From Ahaetulla prasina (Eukaryota > Chordata > Lepidosauria > Squamata > Colubridae): a stretch of DNA of 64,000 nt. The DNA is taken from NCBI RefSeq assembly GCF_028640845.1, contig NC_080546.1:17643020-17707019 (forward strand), read 5' to 3'. How positions within the stretch are numbered: the first letter of the stretch is position 1; each line of letters starts with the position of its first letter. The notes under the pieces are model-generated. The model had not been told where the DNA came from. It made no database searches and worked only from the letters and a program-made list of their open reading frames with translations. Of this stretch, positions 11,723 through 22,818 are shown piece by piece. The position numbers and the translations under genes are program-made.

Positions 11723-12651
11723 TTAATGTTATAAAGTAATAACGAAAGCACAAGTAACATCATTAATAATGGTGAAAGTAGTATGTTATTATTTTGCAAA
11801 TGGTACAAATGGACACAAACCTGATTGTGCATTAACAAACCATCCTCATTTCTGCCGTCTTTGCTACAAAAAAGAAGAAGGGAATATTAAGGAACATGTC
11901 ATAAAGGAAGCAACAAACCATTTTTTTAATAATCATAAAACCACATTTTTTTAAAAAAGCGGATGAAAATAAAAGTTAAAATTTCAAATCACACTTATAA
12001 TTCCTTCTTTGAGACTTGCATAGAAAAGCCAAGAGATCAATCTACTATTAACAGGTGTGAAATACAGTATGAATACATAAAATAAAGCGTTCATTTTAAC
12101 GTTGAAAGATTATAATGTTAGAACATCTTTTCCTGAAAAATAGCAGCATTTTCAAAGTAGGACATATGCAGGCATAGGAAATCTAGTTAGCTCTCCACCC
12201 CTATGTAAAGAAACTAGTTTCAAAGTATAATTGGATTCTCTAGTATAAACTGACATTTAAATTTTTTTAATTTTAAGACAGAATAAATTCTAAGCAAGTC
12301 ATTCTGGTTGGATTCTCTAGTATAGACCTTAACTGACATTTAAAAATATTTAATTTTAAGACAGAGTAAATTCTAACCAAGTCACCTTTCTTCAGAAAAC
12401 ACCTCCATTTCATCTGGTCCTCTTCCATCTTCGTGTCTCAAGGAACCAAAAGTTTCCATTGCCTGTCAAACATTAAGACAATTGCTAAGAATGATCATTT
12501 TAAACATCTCTCAAAACCTCCAAACGTAATTTCAACTGTCAGTGCACCGGAAGGACACAGGTGTGTTCCATCCATATTGAGAAATGCTATTTATTATACA
12601 GACAGTGAAATAGAAAGGGACTACGAAAGATATAGTAGCAAGTGGTCTACT
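11723..12651. other. Intronic sequence with a short internal duplication
   Basis: AT-rich intron. 12229-12300 and 12308-12380 are a direct duplication of about 70 bp sharing TTGGATTCTCTAGTATA and TTTAATTTTAAGACAGA. No exon recognised. Confidence 0.55.
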
Positions 12652-13559
12652 CAGGGGTGGGCTGCTGGGGGTTTGCAGGAGTTTGGGAGAACCTCTAGCT
12701 AAGATTCCGTGCAGTTCAGAGAACCCCCAAATCCCACTCCTGGGTGGCTCCGCCCATCCTGCCCCGCCCCTTCCAGGAGTCCCCATGCAGCCTGTTTTAG
12801 ATGCAGGTAAATGCAAGGCATGTGCAGAAGCTCGGGGAGTGTCGTGTCCCACTCCTCCTCTGACGGCCGGGTCAGGGAAGTCCATCTCAAGCGTGCCTCT
12901 GCAGCTCTGCCAAAGTCCTATCAGAGTCCTCAGAGCAGGCAGGAATCCAAGGTGTGACTTCAGCAATCCAGATTAGACTTTGCCTGACTCAGAGAATGCC
13001 AGAAAGCAGATCCTTTATATAGCCCATGAGGTGTGGCTCCATGACTCAGCACTTATCCAGGCCTGCCCCTCCCTTCCTTTTGCTGACGTCGCCTCTCCAC
13101 TCTCCGGAAGCGTGGATCTATCCATTGTATCGTTTCGTCTCCAGCTGTTGGTAATCCCAGCTCGTGGCTGGCTTCAGGCGCACATGCTATTGGAGGGAGG
13201 TTTGTTTGTTCGGTTTGTCCAGGCATGGTGCCAGGGCTGGGGGCTGGAGGCATGCCAGGACATTCTTCTGTACTATCAGCGTCCGGCAGGAGATAAGAAG
13301 GGCCCGGCTGCGGCGGGGGGAGCGAGCGAGGCACAACAGGGAGGGTGAAAAACAGGTCTACCGGAAGACGCCCTCCGGAGCCTGGGGAGGCCGTTTTCAC
13401 CCTCCCGGAAGCTCGAAGAAAGCCTCCGGAACCCAGGGAGGGCAAAAATGCCCCCCCTGCTGTGGTGCAGGAGGCTGGCTAAGCTACACCCACCATGGCC
13501 ACACCCACCCAGCAACTGGGCAGAGAACCCCTTGTTAAAAATTTTGAAGCCCATCCCTG
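12652..13559. mobile_element. hAT-type MITE with perfect 8-bp target duplication, hosting a solo LTR
   Basis: Ends CAGGGGTGGGCTGC and GCCCATCCCTG are inverted repeats, flanked by GGTCTACT at 12644-12651 and 13560-13567. Without the internal 499-bp LTR insertion the element would be about 400 bp. A relative with the same left end is at 51.4 kb. Confidence 0.85.
12840..13338 (+). mobile_element. Solo LTR (Gypsy/ERV-like) with 5-bp target duplication
   Basis: The 499-bp unit begins TGTCGTGTCCC and ends GCACAACA, the TG...CA rule, and is flanked by GGGAG on both sides (12835-12839 and 13339-13343). A TATA-like CTTTATATAGCC lies near 13012. No internal coding part is present, so it is a recombined solo LTR. 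Superfamily assignment is open; a search of squamate LTR libraries would settle it. Confidence 0.72.
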
Positions 13560-13747
13560 GGTCTACTGATTCAGAAATGGTGAACTGTCACACTGCTGTG
13601 CAATGGGTGATCATGAATTACAGTTTACTACTCCCACGGAAGGGAATTCTGGGGAATTAGAATTAGTGGGAATCCATAGAAAGGTTGAATTCCAAATGTG
13701 CAATATTATAAGCCTCCTCTGAAATACCTCTGCTATCTCAAGTGTTT

Positions 13748-14428
13748 CTCAAGGTTGTTCTTGACTTATGACCACAATTAAGCCCAAAATTTCTGTTGCT
13801 AAGTGAGACAGTTCTTAAATAAATCACTGCAGTTGTTAAGTTAGTAACATAGTTAAGTAAATCTAGCTTTCCTTGCCAAAAAGTCAAAAAAGGTGACCAC
13901 ATGACCCCAGGACATGCAACTGTCATAAATATGAGTTAGTTGCCAAGCAGCTATATTTTGATCACGTGACCATGGAGATGTGCACGCTTGTAAGTGTGAA
14001 AAATGGGCGTAAGTCACTTTTTCACTGCCAATGTAACTTCGGTCACTAAATAGGTAAAGGTTCCCCTTGCATATATGGGCTAGTCATTCTCGACTCTAGG
14101 GGGCGGTGTTCATCTCTGTTTCAAAGCCGAAGAGAGTGCTGTCCGAAGATGTCTCTGTAGTCATGTGGCCGGCATGACTAAACACCAAAGGCACATGGAA
14201 CGCTGTTACCTTCCCACAAAGGTGGTCCCTATTTTTCTACTTGCATTTTTGACGTATTTTTGACTGCTAGAAGCTGGACAAGTAATGGGAACTCACCCCG
14301 TTACACGGCACTAAGGATTCGAACTGCTGAACTGCCGACCTTTCGATCGACAAGCTCAACATCTTAGCCACTGAGCCACCACATCCTGGCATCACTAAAT
14401 AGACTGTTGTAGGTTGAAGACTACCTGT
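13748..14428. mobile_element. pogo/Tigger-like MITE (CAGGTAGTCCTCGACTTA family), interrupted by a SINE
   Basis: One of about twelve copies. The left end is GGTTGTTCTTGACTTATGAC and the right end GAAGACTACCTG followed by TA. Internal markers AATTAAGCCCAAAATTTC and GTGACCATGGAGATG recur in the other copies. A Sauria SINE splits it at TCACTAAATAG. Confidence 0.78.
14054..14391 (-). mobile_element. Sauria-type tRNA SINE
   Basis: In minus orientation the head has a pol III B-box-like GTTCGAATCC and the tail carries the BovB-like AGAGTCG motif and ACCTTTACCT end. It is flanked by an 11-bp duplication TCACTAAATAG (14043-14053 and 14392-14402) and lies inside the MITE at 13748-14428. Five other near-complete copies occur in the window. 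Confidence 0.85.
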
Positions 14429-14837
14429 ATACATTGGCAGCTTTGGTTTCCTATGAAAATGGTTGGTTTGATACTTGATCTGTTGAGCAAAGTCACAAGT
14501 CTAGTTCATGTACAGTGCACACCCATAATCTATTTGTTAGAATATTCTTCCTTCTGGGAGAAGAAACACTTCTACCTTCCTGGCCTTCAAAACTATTCGT
14601 TCCAAAGGGCATCTGAGTGCTCCGATAAAATAATTTCCTTCAAACAGATTCACTTGGTTGGATTATTACTTTATTGCCTTTAAAGATTGGAAACAAGCTT
14701 TGTGGGAAAATGGATAGCCTATATATAATTGTATGCATACATGCACGAACGTATCTGTAAATAAATAAAACTATGACATAAAACCAAAACAGCTGGTTTC
14801 ACACAGTGTTAAGCTGAAAGCAAACAATGACATGTGC

Positions 14838-15560
14838 ACAGGTAGTCCTCAATTTACGACCACAATTGAGCCCAACATTTCTATTATTAAGCAAGACATT
14901 TGTTAAGTGAATTTTGCCCCATTTTACAATCTTTCTTGCCACAGTTGTTAAGTGAATCACTGCAGCTGATATGTTAGTAACCTGGTTGTTAAGTGAATCT
15001 GGCTTCCCCCATTGACTTTACTTGTCAGAAAGTCGCAAAAGAGGATCAAATGATCTTGGGATGCAGCAACAATCATAAATATAAGCCAGTTGCCAAGCAT
15101 CTGAATTTTGATCGCATGATCATGGGGATGCTGGAAATGTCATAACTGTGAAAAGCGGTCATAAGTCACTGTTTTCAATGCTGTGGTAACTTTGAACGGT
15201 CACTAAGCGAATTGTAGTAAGTCTAGGACCACTTATACTGACATTCTTCTCACTGGTTGTTCATTACAGTACATGTAGTCCTCAATTTATAACTGATCAT
15301 CCAATTGTTGAAAGTTACCACGGACTTTTAAAAAGCTACTAATCACCTGTCCTCAAAGTTACAACAGCCTTCCCCCCTCCGTGGTCAGGTGACGGTATTT
15401 CAGGTGCTTGCCAATCCGGCTCACATTTACGACCGGTTGCAGTGTGCCGTAATGAATTGACAGTGATTCTTGCTATGGTTAGCATCTGGCCCACTTTTAA
15501 GTGCTACTTGTCACCTACAAAGCCTTATAATGGGTGGCACCAGGGTGTATTGGGGACCGC
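14838..15560. mobile_element. Two tandem-adjacent Tigger-like MITE copies
   Basis: 14838-15240 is a near-full copy starting CAGGTAGTCCTCAATTTACG and closing AAGTCTAGGACCACTTA. 15268-15560 begins TGTAGTCCTCAATTTATAAC but has a different interior and a decayed right end, so it may be a subfamily. Confidence 0.72.
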
Positions 15561-15877
15561 TTTTCCAAGTTGCATTCTACCCATCTATTGTAAATATTGA
15601 GAGTCCTAGTCCAATATAAGATTTAGAGTCTGTGAGGTAGGTGGCACACTCTGTAATAGAATCACCTTTTGAAAATTTCTGTCCACAGAAATATATTTAC
15701 CCCTATCCATGCTTTTGTTTTGGACCTGAAGATCTTAATTCAGTGGATCTTTGCCTACAGTAAGATCACAGGTGACCACTGGTTTTACTATTATGATTAT
15801 AGTTATTAAACCAAAAGTCTAGGGGTTGTATATTTTTCATGGTTTTCCTTTTTTTCTCCTGTTATATGGCTCTAGAG

Positions 15878-16130
15878 CTGTGATGACAAACCTATGGTAT
15901 GCGTTCCAGAGGTGGCACGCAGCACCCTCTCTGTGGGCACACAAGCTGTGGCCCAGCTCAGCTTTGCCGTGCATGCCTCCAGCTGATCGTTATACCTCTG
16001 CCGCGCATGCGCCGGGTGCATGCGGAGGGCGCACATGCATAATATTTGGGGGTTCAGGTGTACACGTGTGCATTCAGGGGGGTGCAGACCCACTTTGGGC
16101 ACTTAGTCCGGAAAAGTTTAGCCATCACTA
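15878..16130. mobile_element. hAT-type MITE (GATGACAAACCTATGG)
   Basis: The left end is CTGTGATGACAAACCTATGG and the right end GTTTAGCCATCACTA, flanked by CTCTAGAG / TTCTAGAG. The GC-rich interior creates a spurious 119-codon frame. Confidence 0.75.
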
Positions 16131-16534
16131 TTCTAGAGTCTTCCAAATGAGGCAGAATACAAATATCCCAAAAATAAATACATAAATATGTTTCATTGTA
16201 GAGACTTCTCTTTTGCTCGGAAGGAATGGTTGATGATTTTCCTGATTTTTGACAGCCAATTCTGGATTACTGAGTAATACGATGGGCATTTAAACTTACT
16301 CCTGAATGCAGGAGTACTGCATTTCCACTGAATGCAGCTGTTACTTGCAAACTTCAGACTTGGGGGCCATTTTTAATGCTACACTCAAATGGCTTTCAGA
16401 ACCATTCAGCAAGAATAATCATCAAGACCACTTGAAATTCAGATGACGCCATGAGTTGGGCATCCATGGATAATACAGGGTCACCCAAGTCACAATGTGA
16501 CATTTGAAAGCTTGGCTTTCATAATTTTGCTTAC

Positions 16535-16733
16535 CAAAGAACTCTCTTGGTTGTCGTTAAACTCAGTTAGTTTGGTGCTGGATTTCTGACGCTTTGGTTT
16601 ACTTCTTTCGCCAATGTAACCAGAATTGTTCTCATGGCATTTTTCCTGTATATTAAATGCTTCCTGAGCATTTAATATACACTCCTCAATGCTACTGAAT
16701 CCAGAAGGAATATTCTCTTTATTGATGACCTCC
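16535..16733 (-). CDS. FAM13A: FAM13A internal exon (INKEN...ERSKPKRQKSSTKL)
   Basis: This 199-nt exon begins after a long pyrimidine tract and TATATAG (AG 16735-16734) and ends at TTTG|GTAAGC (donor 16534-16533). The first base completes an Arg codon, then 66 codons read EVINKENIPSGFSSIEECIL and on to NDNQESSL. Mammalian FAM13A has LINKENTPSGF and GERSKPKRQKSSTKL at matching places. The basic KPKRQK cluster is another possible nuclear localisation signal. It is the only exon here that changes phase (2 in, 0 out), so skipping it would shift the frame. The next exon should start in phase 0, and I could not find it in the remaining 16.5 kb. Confidence 0.94.
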
Positions 16734-17082
16734 CTATATAGGAAGAGGAAGAAAAAAAAGATGGCAGATTTCCAGATCATTTCTAGTGACTCATAAACAC
16801 AACCCAAGCAATTATTTTAACTTTGCAAGTTCTAGAAAGATATTTACACTCTACAGTTCCTCAGTTATGTTATAGCCTTACAACTCCTGGCATTTTCTTC
16901 AAAGAATCTGTAGAGTCTATCTCTAGGGCGTTACAAGGGGTCCAAGCGACAGATCTGGAATTTTGAAAATCTACTATAAACCTTCACAAAATCCCTATCA
17001 TGGCTGAAAAGTGCTTGTTCACAAATACGAAACTGTCGAGACTCTTCTCTGCCAAGTCTTCTAGTTCACCTAATAATGGGCA

Positions 17083-17197
17083 TATGGCAATGTTTTTCAA
17101 CTTCACAGCTTTAAGATTGGGCCTTGGTAGCTAGGGAATTCTGGGAGTTGAAGTCCGCCCATCTTAAAACTGCCAAGGCTGAAAAATACTGGCATAT
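17083..17197. mobile_element. Degenerate hAT palindrome MITE
   Basis: The arms CTTTAAGATTGGGCC and CATCTTAAAACTGCC around GGGAATTCTGGGAGTTGAAG mark the palindromic family seen in better form at 41.2, 45.0, 47.0, 50.3 and 62.1 kb. Confidence 0.6.
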
Positions 17198-17605
17198 ACT
17201 GAAAGTAAATATGAGGTTAGAGCCTGGCACTTTATTATATGATGTGTACGCTTTTTATTTATTGGTTAAAAAAAGTTTAAACATTAAAGGTCACTGGGAT
17301 TGGTACAAAGAGGAGTATCATAGAAGCTTATTTACCTATCCCATATCTAGCATAAAGGCAAATGCTGCAGCAATGTAATTGAAGTGAAGCAGACTGAACA
17401 ATGCTGGATGGGATACTACCTGGAATTCCATAGGTAAAGGTTGACATATAAATGAGAGTGAAGAGTATGACTTCCAAGAGGAAATGTAGTATTGGGAATA
17501 CATGGCAGGATGCAGGATTTCCCATAGAGTCCTAGTGTCAAGTACTTAAAAGAAAATCAGTCTAATGAAAGGCATTCTAAGCAACATTCATTTCTGATTA
17601 TGTAG

Positions 17606-17908
17606 ATCTGGCCTGCAGGACTGCCCTGGGAACAGCAAAGAACACACCTGCATTGTCTGTCAGTGAAAACAGCCATTGCGAGCTCAGTTTTCAGCTGCGA
17701 CAGCCTCATGCAACCTTCTGCCGGCGAAAACGGAGCTCAGGATGGTCCTCCAGAGCTGCATTTTTGCTTGGGCCACCAGAGGCGCCCCCAACACGAGTGA
17801 CGTCGAGCTGACCCTGCCCACCCCGGCTATGCCCCCCCCAAGCCCCCCCAGGTCAAACACAACCTTGATGTGGCCCTCAATGAAATCGAGTTTGACACCC
17901 CTCGTCTA
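17606..17908. mobile_element. hAT-type MITE (GTCAAACTC / GAGTTTGACACCCC family)
   Basis: The right end ATCGAGTTTGACACCCCTCG is intact; the left is decayed. Interior phrases CCACCAGAGGCGCCC and GAGTGACGTCGAGC recur in copies at 22.2, 44.4, 48.5, 53.1 and 56.4 kb. Confidence 0.7.
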
Positions 17909-18609
17909 GACGAATCTGACAGGGAAATCAGAATATTTGGGAAAATTTCCATCAAACAGATATATATATATAAGCTCTAAGATTTATATTTCTTCTTTTC
18001 GGTCAACGATGCAGCAGAAATAGAGGAACAGCTTCACAGGAAATTCTCTCACAAGCTTTTCTAATTTATACAGATTACCATTCAAACACATAAAACGTTT
18101 ATGGAATCAGACATCATGTATGCCTAGATCTAATTCAATAAAAACTTAGCCACAAACCCTCTCGGTTGTAAACTTGTAATTGTTTATTTAAAAAAAAACA
18201 CCTGCTACTCAAGTAGTCAGTTAAAGTTTGAGTAACTTTTAAAATTATGAGTTATTTCACAAGATAAAAAGTTTCAAGTGTATACAGAAGTTTATTCCTT
18301 TAGACTGAAAAACTGACATAAAACATTGTCTGCAAAATGTTTACTTTCTGTCAAATCTTTTCAATAAAAATTTAAAAAGTGAGGAGAAAGAACTGTGATG
18401 ATTCCAACATCTTTCCATAATTATCTAGGAACAGGAAGGCAAGGGAGATAATAATTTGAATATGTAGAATATTAACTCTGGAATGCAACAGGCTTCTTGG
18501 CAACCTAAGGGAGTGGGGGACCATTTTTTTGCAATTATCTAACAATTGCTATCAGACAATTCTAAAACTGTCTCATAGGAGAAGAAGAAAAGAGAAGAAA
18601 AAAGCATAC
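17909..18609. other. Intron 3' of the 18.6-kb exon, no feature
   Basis: AT-rich sequence with a (TA)n run near 17962-17973 and a poly-A stretch at 18190. No repeat family identified. Confidence 0.5.
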
Positions 18610-18789
18610 CTATCTCTGGTTTTTCGGCCTTCATCTTGTTCTTTATGATGTCGCCTGCGCTGCCCAGTAGATACACCAGAAGATGTTAATGATGTTCCAG
18701 ATTCAGATTCTTCAGAACTTTGACCACTAGAGCCATGAACATCAAAAAGATGTTGTTCAACAGCTGTCCGGATAGTCTTTTCTAAGAAT
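18610..18789 (-). CDS. FAM13A: FAM13A internal exon (Ser-rich and basic linker)
   Basis: This 180-nt exon lies between GATAG (AG 18791-18790) and donor GTATGC at 18609. It encodes FLEKTIRTAVEQHLFDVHGS and continues through a Ser/Glu-rich run to GQRRRHHKEQDEGRKTRD plus AG. The first part is nearly the mammalian LERTIRSAVEQHLFDV helix. The end is a strongly basic, probably disordered stretch that could act as a nuclear localisation signal (inference). It is in phase 2 at both ends, so skipping it would keep frame. Confidence 0.94.
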
Positions 18790-19688
18790 CTATCAAAACA
18801 AGATAAGTTGTACGCACATACATATACACAGGTATTACTATATTTTTTAAAAAAGTAATAATGAATTCCCAATGTGAACCATTCAATATTTTTAAACATT
18901 TATAAGTGCATGCCTCAAAAATGATTTGCAAGAAGTGTTTCAAATATGGCTTAAGTTCTATTGTTAAGTTCTACTTATTTATTAAAAGAGACCAACTTTT
19001 TTTCAGACTTCTGCATAAAAACAGAAAGGAAGGGATTTCTGCTTTAAGAGTTGTCCTAGTCTGAATGAAAGGATTCCATAAAACAGTAGCATTTGTTTTT
19101 TCCTGGTGAATTTATTATTTTGCTTGGTTAGATTCATTAATTCATTTGTTCCATAAAAACGTTTTTGTATTTTTGTATCTCTTAATGTTAAGAGATTAAG
19201 AAGGTTATTTATCCAATTTGCTAGCACTTCCTATCCAGTTTGATTAAAATACAGGTAGGATAAATATGTTTGATTAAAAATTAATTAGATGAAGAAAAGA
19301 GGACAGGAAAAAACCCCATGATGAATAAAAACATAAAGGAGAAATTTCTTTTAGAAATATGAGATCTGTTCCATAGAGCTATGTCCCAATTCAAAATTGG
19401 ATGCTGCTTATAATGTCTTTCATTTTGCTGTGTCCTTGACAAAACAATTTACACAATAAAGTATGTTTTTCAGACACTGAGATACTACCTTCCCCTCACC
19501 ATTTTTTTTATTAGATCTGTACACTTTCTCTTCCTTTAAGTAAACAGCTGTGGTTTGTATCTGTATGAAGAGTGCACAGACTTGATTAATAAACATATTT
19601 GTAGTCATTTTTTTCCGTGAGGCACAGGGCAGGGCTCCCTTTCAGAGTCCCATGTTTATTTGTGTTGTTGGAAAAAGGGACACTGCCT
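18790..19688. other. Intron 5' of the 18.6-kb exon, no feature
   Basis: AT-rich, no recognised repeat. Confidence 0.5.
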
Positions 19689-19922
19689 CAGTGGTGAAAT
19701 CCAATTTTTTTTACTACCAGTTCTGTGGGCATGGCTTGATGGACATGGCAGGAGAAGGACACTGCAAAATCCCCATTCCCTCCCCACTCCTAGGGGAAGG
19801 ATATTGCAAAATCTCAATTCCCACCCTACTCTGGGGCCAGTCAGAGGTGGTATTTACTGGTTCTCTGAACTACTCAAAATTTCTGCTACCAGTTCTCCAG
19901 AACCTGCTGGATTTCACCCTTG
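19689..19922. mobile_element. hAT-type MITE with perfect 8-bp duplication
   Basis: CAGTGGTGAAATCC opens and GGATTTCACCCTTG closes it; CACTGCCT flanks both sides (19681-19688, 19923-19930). Same family as 7363-7659 in opposite orientation. Confidence 0.88.
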
Positions 19923-20526
19923 CACTGCCTCAAGTTCATCCAGAAAAATGTATGGCTAAGTGGAGAGCAAAACCTAGTTCTTTTGAATCCACTCTTCAGG
20001 GAGTCAAGCAGTCCAATCTTCTGACTTTCAGTGCTTATATAGGAAATTTCTGTGGCCCACTTATTTTATTAACGCTATATTGATAATTGCTACTGTAAAC
20101 ATACAATTCTCTGCCTCCATCAAAATAATCTACCTTTTTCTTCTTTACCTACTGTGTGTTTTTAATATATAGCTCCCTCTAGTGACAAAAAAAATCTTGT
20201 AGCATTTGCTTTAAACAAAAATATTCTGGCAGACCAACAAGTGGAAGAGAGTAAAGGTCTTTTATTGAGTGAGTTTTGGGGGGTAGGGACAGTGTCTCTC
20301 TTTTTATTTCTAGGGGTAAAAGGGGTTCCTTGAGTTTTTGAGTATTTAAAGAGGGGAAAAAAGTCCGGGGGGGGGGAATATTTTTTTCGTATTTTGTTTC
20401 TTTTGAGAGATGCAGTTGAAAGGAGTCTGAAGACTGACATGCAACCTTTCTGAACCTAAGCAACCTGAGACTGGGCCTTACCTGTGTGAAAGAAATCTTG
20501 AGTGTACAATAAATATGAAACAAGAT
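19923..20526. other. Intron with a G-run
   Basis: Includes a run of nine G at 20368-20376 and T-rich flanks. Nothing else identified. Confidence 0.45.
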
Positions 20527-20811
20527 CACTAAGGGGCCGTGGTGGCTCAAGGCTATAAGAAGCCTGTTATTAAAACCAGCTGCCTGCAATTACTGCAGGT
20601 TCAAGCCCCACCAGGTCCAAGGTTGACTCAGCCTTCCATCCTTTATAAGGTAGGTAAAATGAGGACCCAGATTGTTGGGGGGGCAATAAGTTGACTTTGT
20701 AAAAATATACAAATAGAATGAGACTATTGCCTTATACACTGTAAGCCGCCCTGAGTCTTCGGAGAAGGGCGGGATATAAATGTAAACAAAAAAAAAAAAA
20801 CTTAATTGGCT
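20527..20811 (+). mobile_element. tRNA-derived SINE, LINE-type AAATGTAAAC(A)n tail
   Basis: The head GGGCCGTGGTGGCTCAAGGC resembles a tRNA 5' half with an A box, followed by GCAGGTTCAAGCCCCAC as B box. The tail has GCCGCCCTGAGTCTTCGGAG and GGGCGGGATATAAAT, then poly-A. A direct duplication TGAAACAAGATC / TGAAACAAGACC flanks it. Different family from the Sauria SINEs. Confidence 0.78.
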
Positions 20812-20876
20812 TGAAACAAGACCAGGTCAAATTGGCTCGAAGTCATCTTAAAATATACTCTTCCTTTAAGAAACTG

Positions 20877-21323
20877 CACCTGCGATGGTTTTGATACCCT
20901 GCATTTTGTTCTGGGAAGTCGGGGTGGGGGTGGGGGTAAGGGGAGGGAATTGGGGGTTTGGTAGAGATGGAGTGATGGTTAATGTACAGGGATTATTGAA
21001 GATGTATAAATATAATTAATGCAGGGTCGGGTCTCCCCAGTTACCATTTTAGAACGGTGGGGAGGAGAAAAGAGAGTAGGAGGTAGGAAAGAGGAGAAGA
21101 GGAAGGAAGAGGGGTAGAGGGAGAAGGAAGGTGTAGGGTGGAGGGAGGAGAGGATGTAGATAAGAGAAGGAGAGGAAGGTCTGGAAAGTAGAAGAAGGTA
21201 GAAGAGGGAAGAGTGTTAAAAAGGGGGGTGGTGACTGGGCAAGCCCGACTAATTGTATATAACTGTACATTGGATGAATTATTTGATATGATTGTAAAAA
21301 TAAAACTTTTTATAAAAAAAAAA
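20877..21323 (+). mobile_element. L1 3' end (G-rich purine tract, poly-A)
   Basis: 5'-truncated insertion flanked by AAGAAACTG (20868-20876 and 21324-21332). It has a G-rich polypurine 3' UTR at 21056-21230, then TGTATATAACTGTACATTGG and a poly-A tail, the usual L1 3' organisation. The minus-strand Ser/Pro/Leu-rich frames here come from the purine tract and are not genes. Confidence 0.75.
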
Positions 21324-21343
21324 AAGAAACTGTCAAACTGGCT

Positions 21344-22137
21344 ACAGGTAGGCCTCAACTTACGACCACAACTGAGCCCAAAATTTCCTAAGCAAGACAG
21401 TTGTCATGTGAGTTCTGCCTCACTTTATGACCTTTTTTACCACAATTATTAAGTGAAACACTGCTGCTGTTAAGTTAGTAATGTAGTTGTCAAGTGAATT
21501 TTGCTTCCAAATTGACTCTACTTGTCAAATGGACCCAAAAGGCGATCATATGATCCTGGGACCCTGCAACTGTCGTATATACATGCCAGTTGCCAAGTGT
21601 CCAAATTCCGATCACATGACCACGTGGATGTTGCAATTGTTGTAAGTATGAAAAATGATTACCGTATATACTCGAATATAAGCCGATCCGAGTATAAGCC
21701 GAGGTCCCCAATTTTACCCCAAAAACTGGGGTAAACTGGGGACTCGAGTATAAGCCGAGGGTGGGAAATGAGGCATCTACCGGTTGGGGAAACCCTCCCT
21801 CCCTCAGCTGAGAAGGCTGGCGGCTCCCCCGCCCCGCCCTCTCACTGCACCGGCAGGGCTTCCCCGCGCCGTCCGGTAAAATGTGAAAAAAAGAAAAAAA
21901 AACAACTCGAGTATAAGCCGTATATACTCGAGTATAAGCCGAGGGGCTTAAAAAAAAAAAACTCGAGTATAAGCCGTATAGACCCGAGTATAAGCCGAGG
22001 GGACGTTTTTCAGCACAAAAAACGTGCTGAAAAACTCGGCTTATACTCGAGTATATACGGTATAATGTAAGTCACTTTTATCAGTGCTGTTGTAACTTTA
22101 AATTGTCACTAATTGAATGGTTAGAAGTCGAGCACTA
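21344..22137. mobile_element. Tigger-like MITE interrupted by a TATACTCGAGTATAAGCCG element
   Basis: Outer ends are CAGGTAGGCCTCAACTTACG and GAGCACTACCTG, each flanked by TA. The interior is the usual family until about 21658, where another element is inserted; the family resumes at about 22065 with AATGTAAGTCAC. Confidence 0.78.
21660..22062. mobile_element. Self-complementary MITE built on ACTCGAGTATAAGCCGAGG units
   Basis: The ends ACCGTATATACTCGA and TCGAGTATATACGGT are perfect inverted repeats flanked by TA-rich sites. The GAGTATAAGCCG unit occurs at least eight times, mostly in direct orientation, with a GC-rich core at 21770-21890 and an AAAACGTGCTGAAAAAC hairpin arm near the right end. 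Confidence 0.8.
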
Positions 22138-22183
22138 CCTGTACATATTATCCCTACAGGGAGGTTATTACATTCAATTAGAA

Positions 22184-22506
22184 CAGAGGTGTCAAACTCA
22201 AGGCCCCGGGTGCCAGATCTGGCTTGCGGAGTGTTTAGATCTGGCCCGCGGGGCTGCCGTGAAAACAGTGAAGGACTGGCCCGCAGTGCCTCTGCCAGCG
22301 AAAACGGAGATCAGGAGAGCTGTGTACAGGAGACCATCGCAGGTGAAACTGAACTCGGGAGCCTGTTTTCGCTGACAGAGTGCTCAGGCTATCACAAGCA
22401 CTCCCAACATGAGTGACGTCGAGCTCGCCACGCCCACCCCGGCCCCTCACGCTCAAACACAATACTGATGGGGCGGCCCTCAATGAAATTGAGCTTGACA
22501 CCCCTG
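22184..22506. mobile_element. hAT-type MITE with 8-bp duplication
   Basis: CAGAGGTGTCAAACTC to GAGCTTGACACCCCTG, flanked by AATTAGAA / AATTAGGA. The interior repeats TGCCAGCGAAAACGGAG-type phrases. Confidence 0.85.
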
Positions 22507-22818
22507 AATTAGGAACATCCACATCATCTAGCATTTTTTTAGAAAGATCATTGCAGCACCCTGTTTAGGAATCATCCTGTTTAGGAATCATTAACAGACA
22601 CCCAAGATACATTTTTTCCCATTAGGTGGCTGTACACAAAAAGGTTTCAACTGAAACCATTCAAACTACACAATCACAATCTTATCTTCTATTATGTCTA
22701 CCACTAGTGCTATCAAGGATGTTTTACGTTTGCCACACGTACACACAAATCACAAGATACTTAATGAGGAAAAACAAGAACTAAAGAACAGAGTGACAAA
22801 AGAGAAAACATTACTTAC

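Noticed and set aside
21041..21358. Ser/Pro/Leu-rich minus-strand frames
   Set aside because: Complement of the L1 3' UTR purine tract.
21660..22062. CRISPR-like spaced repeats
   Set aside because: Units are irregularly spaced, self-complementary and bounded by transposon-like ends in a vertebrate genome.
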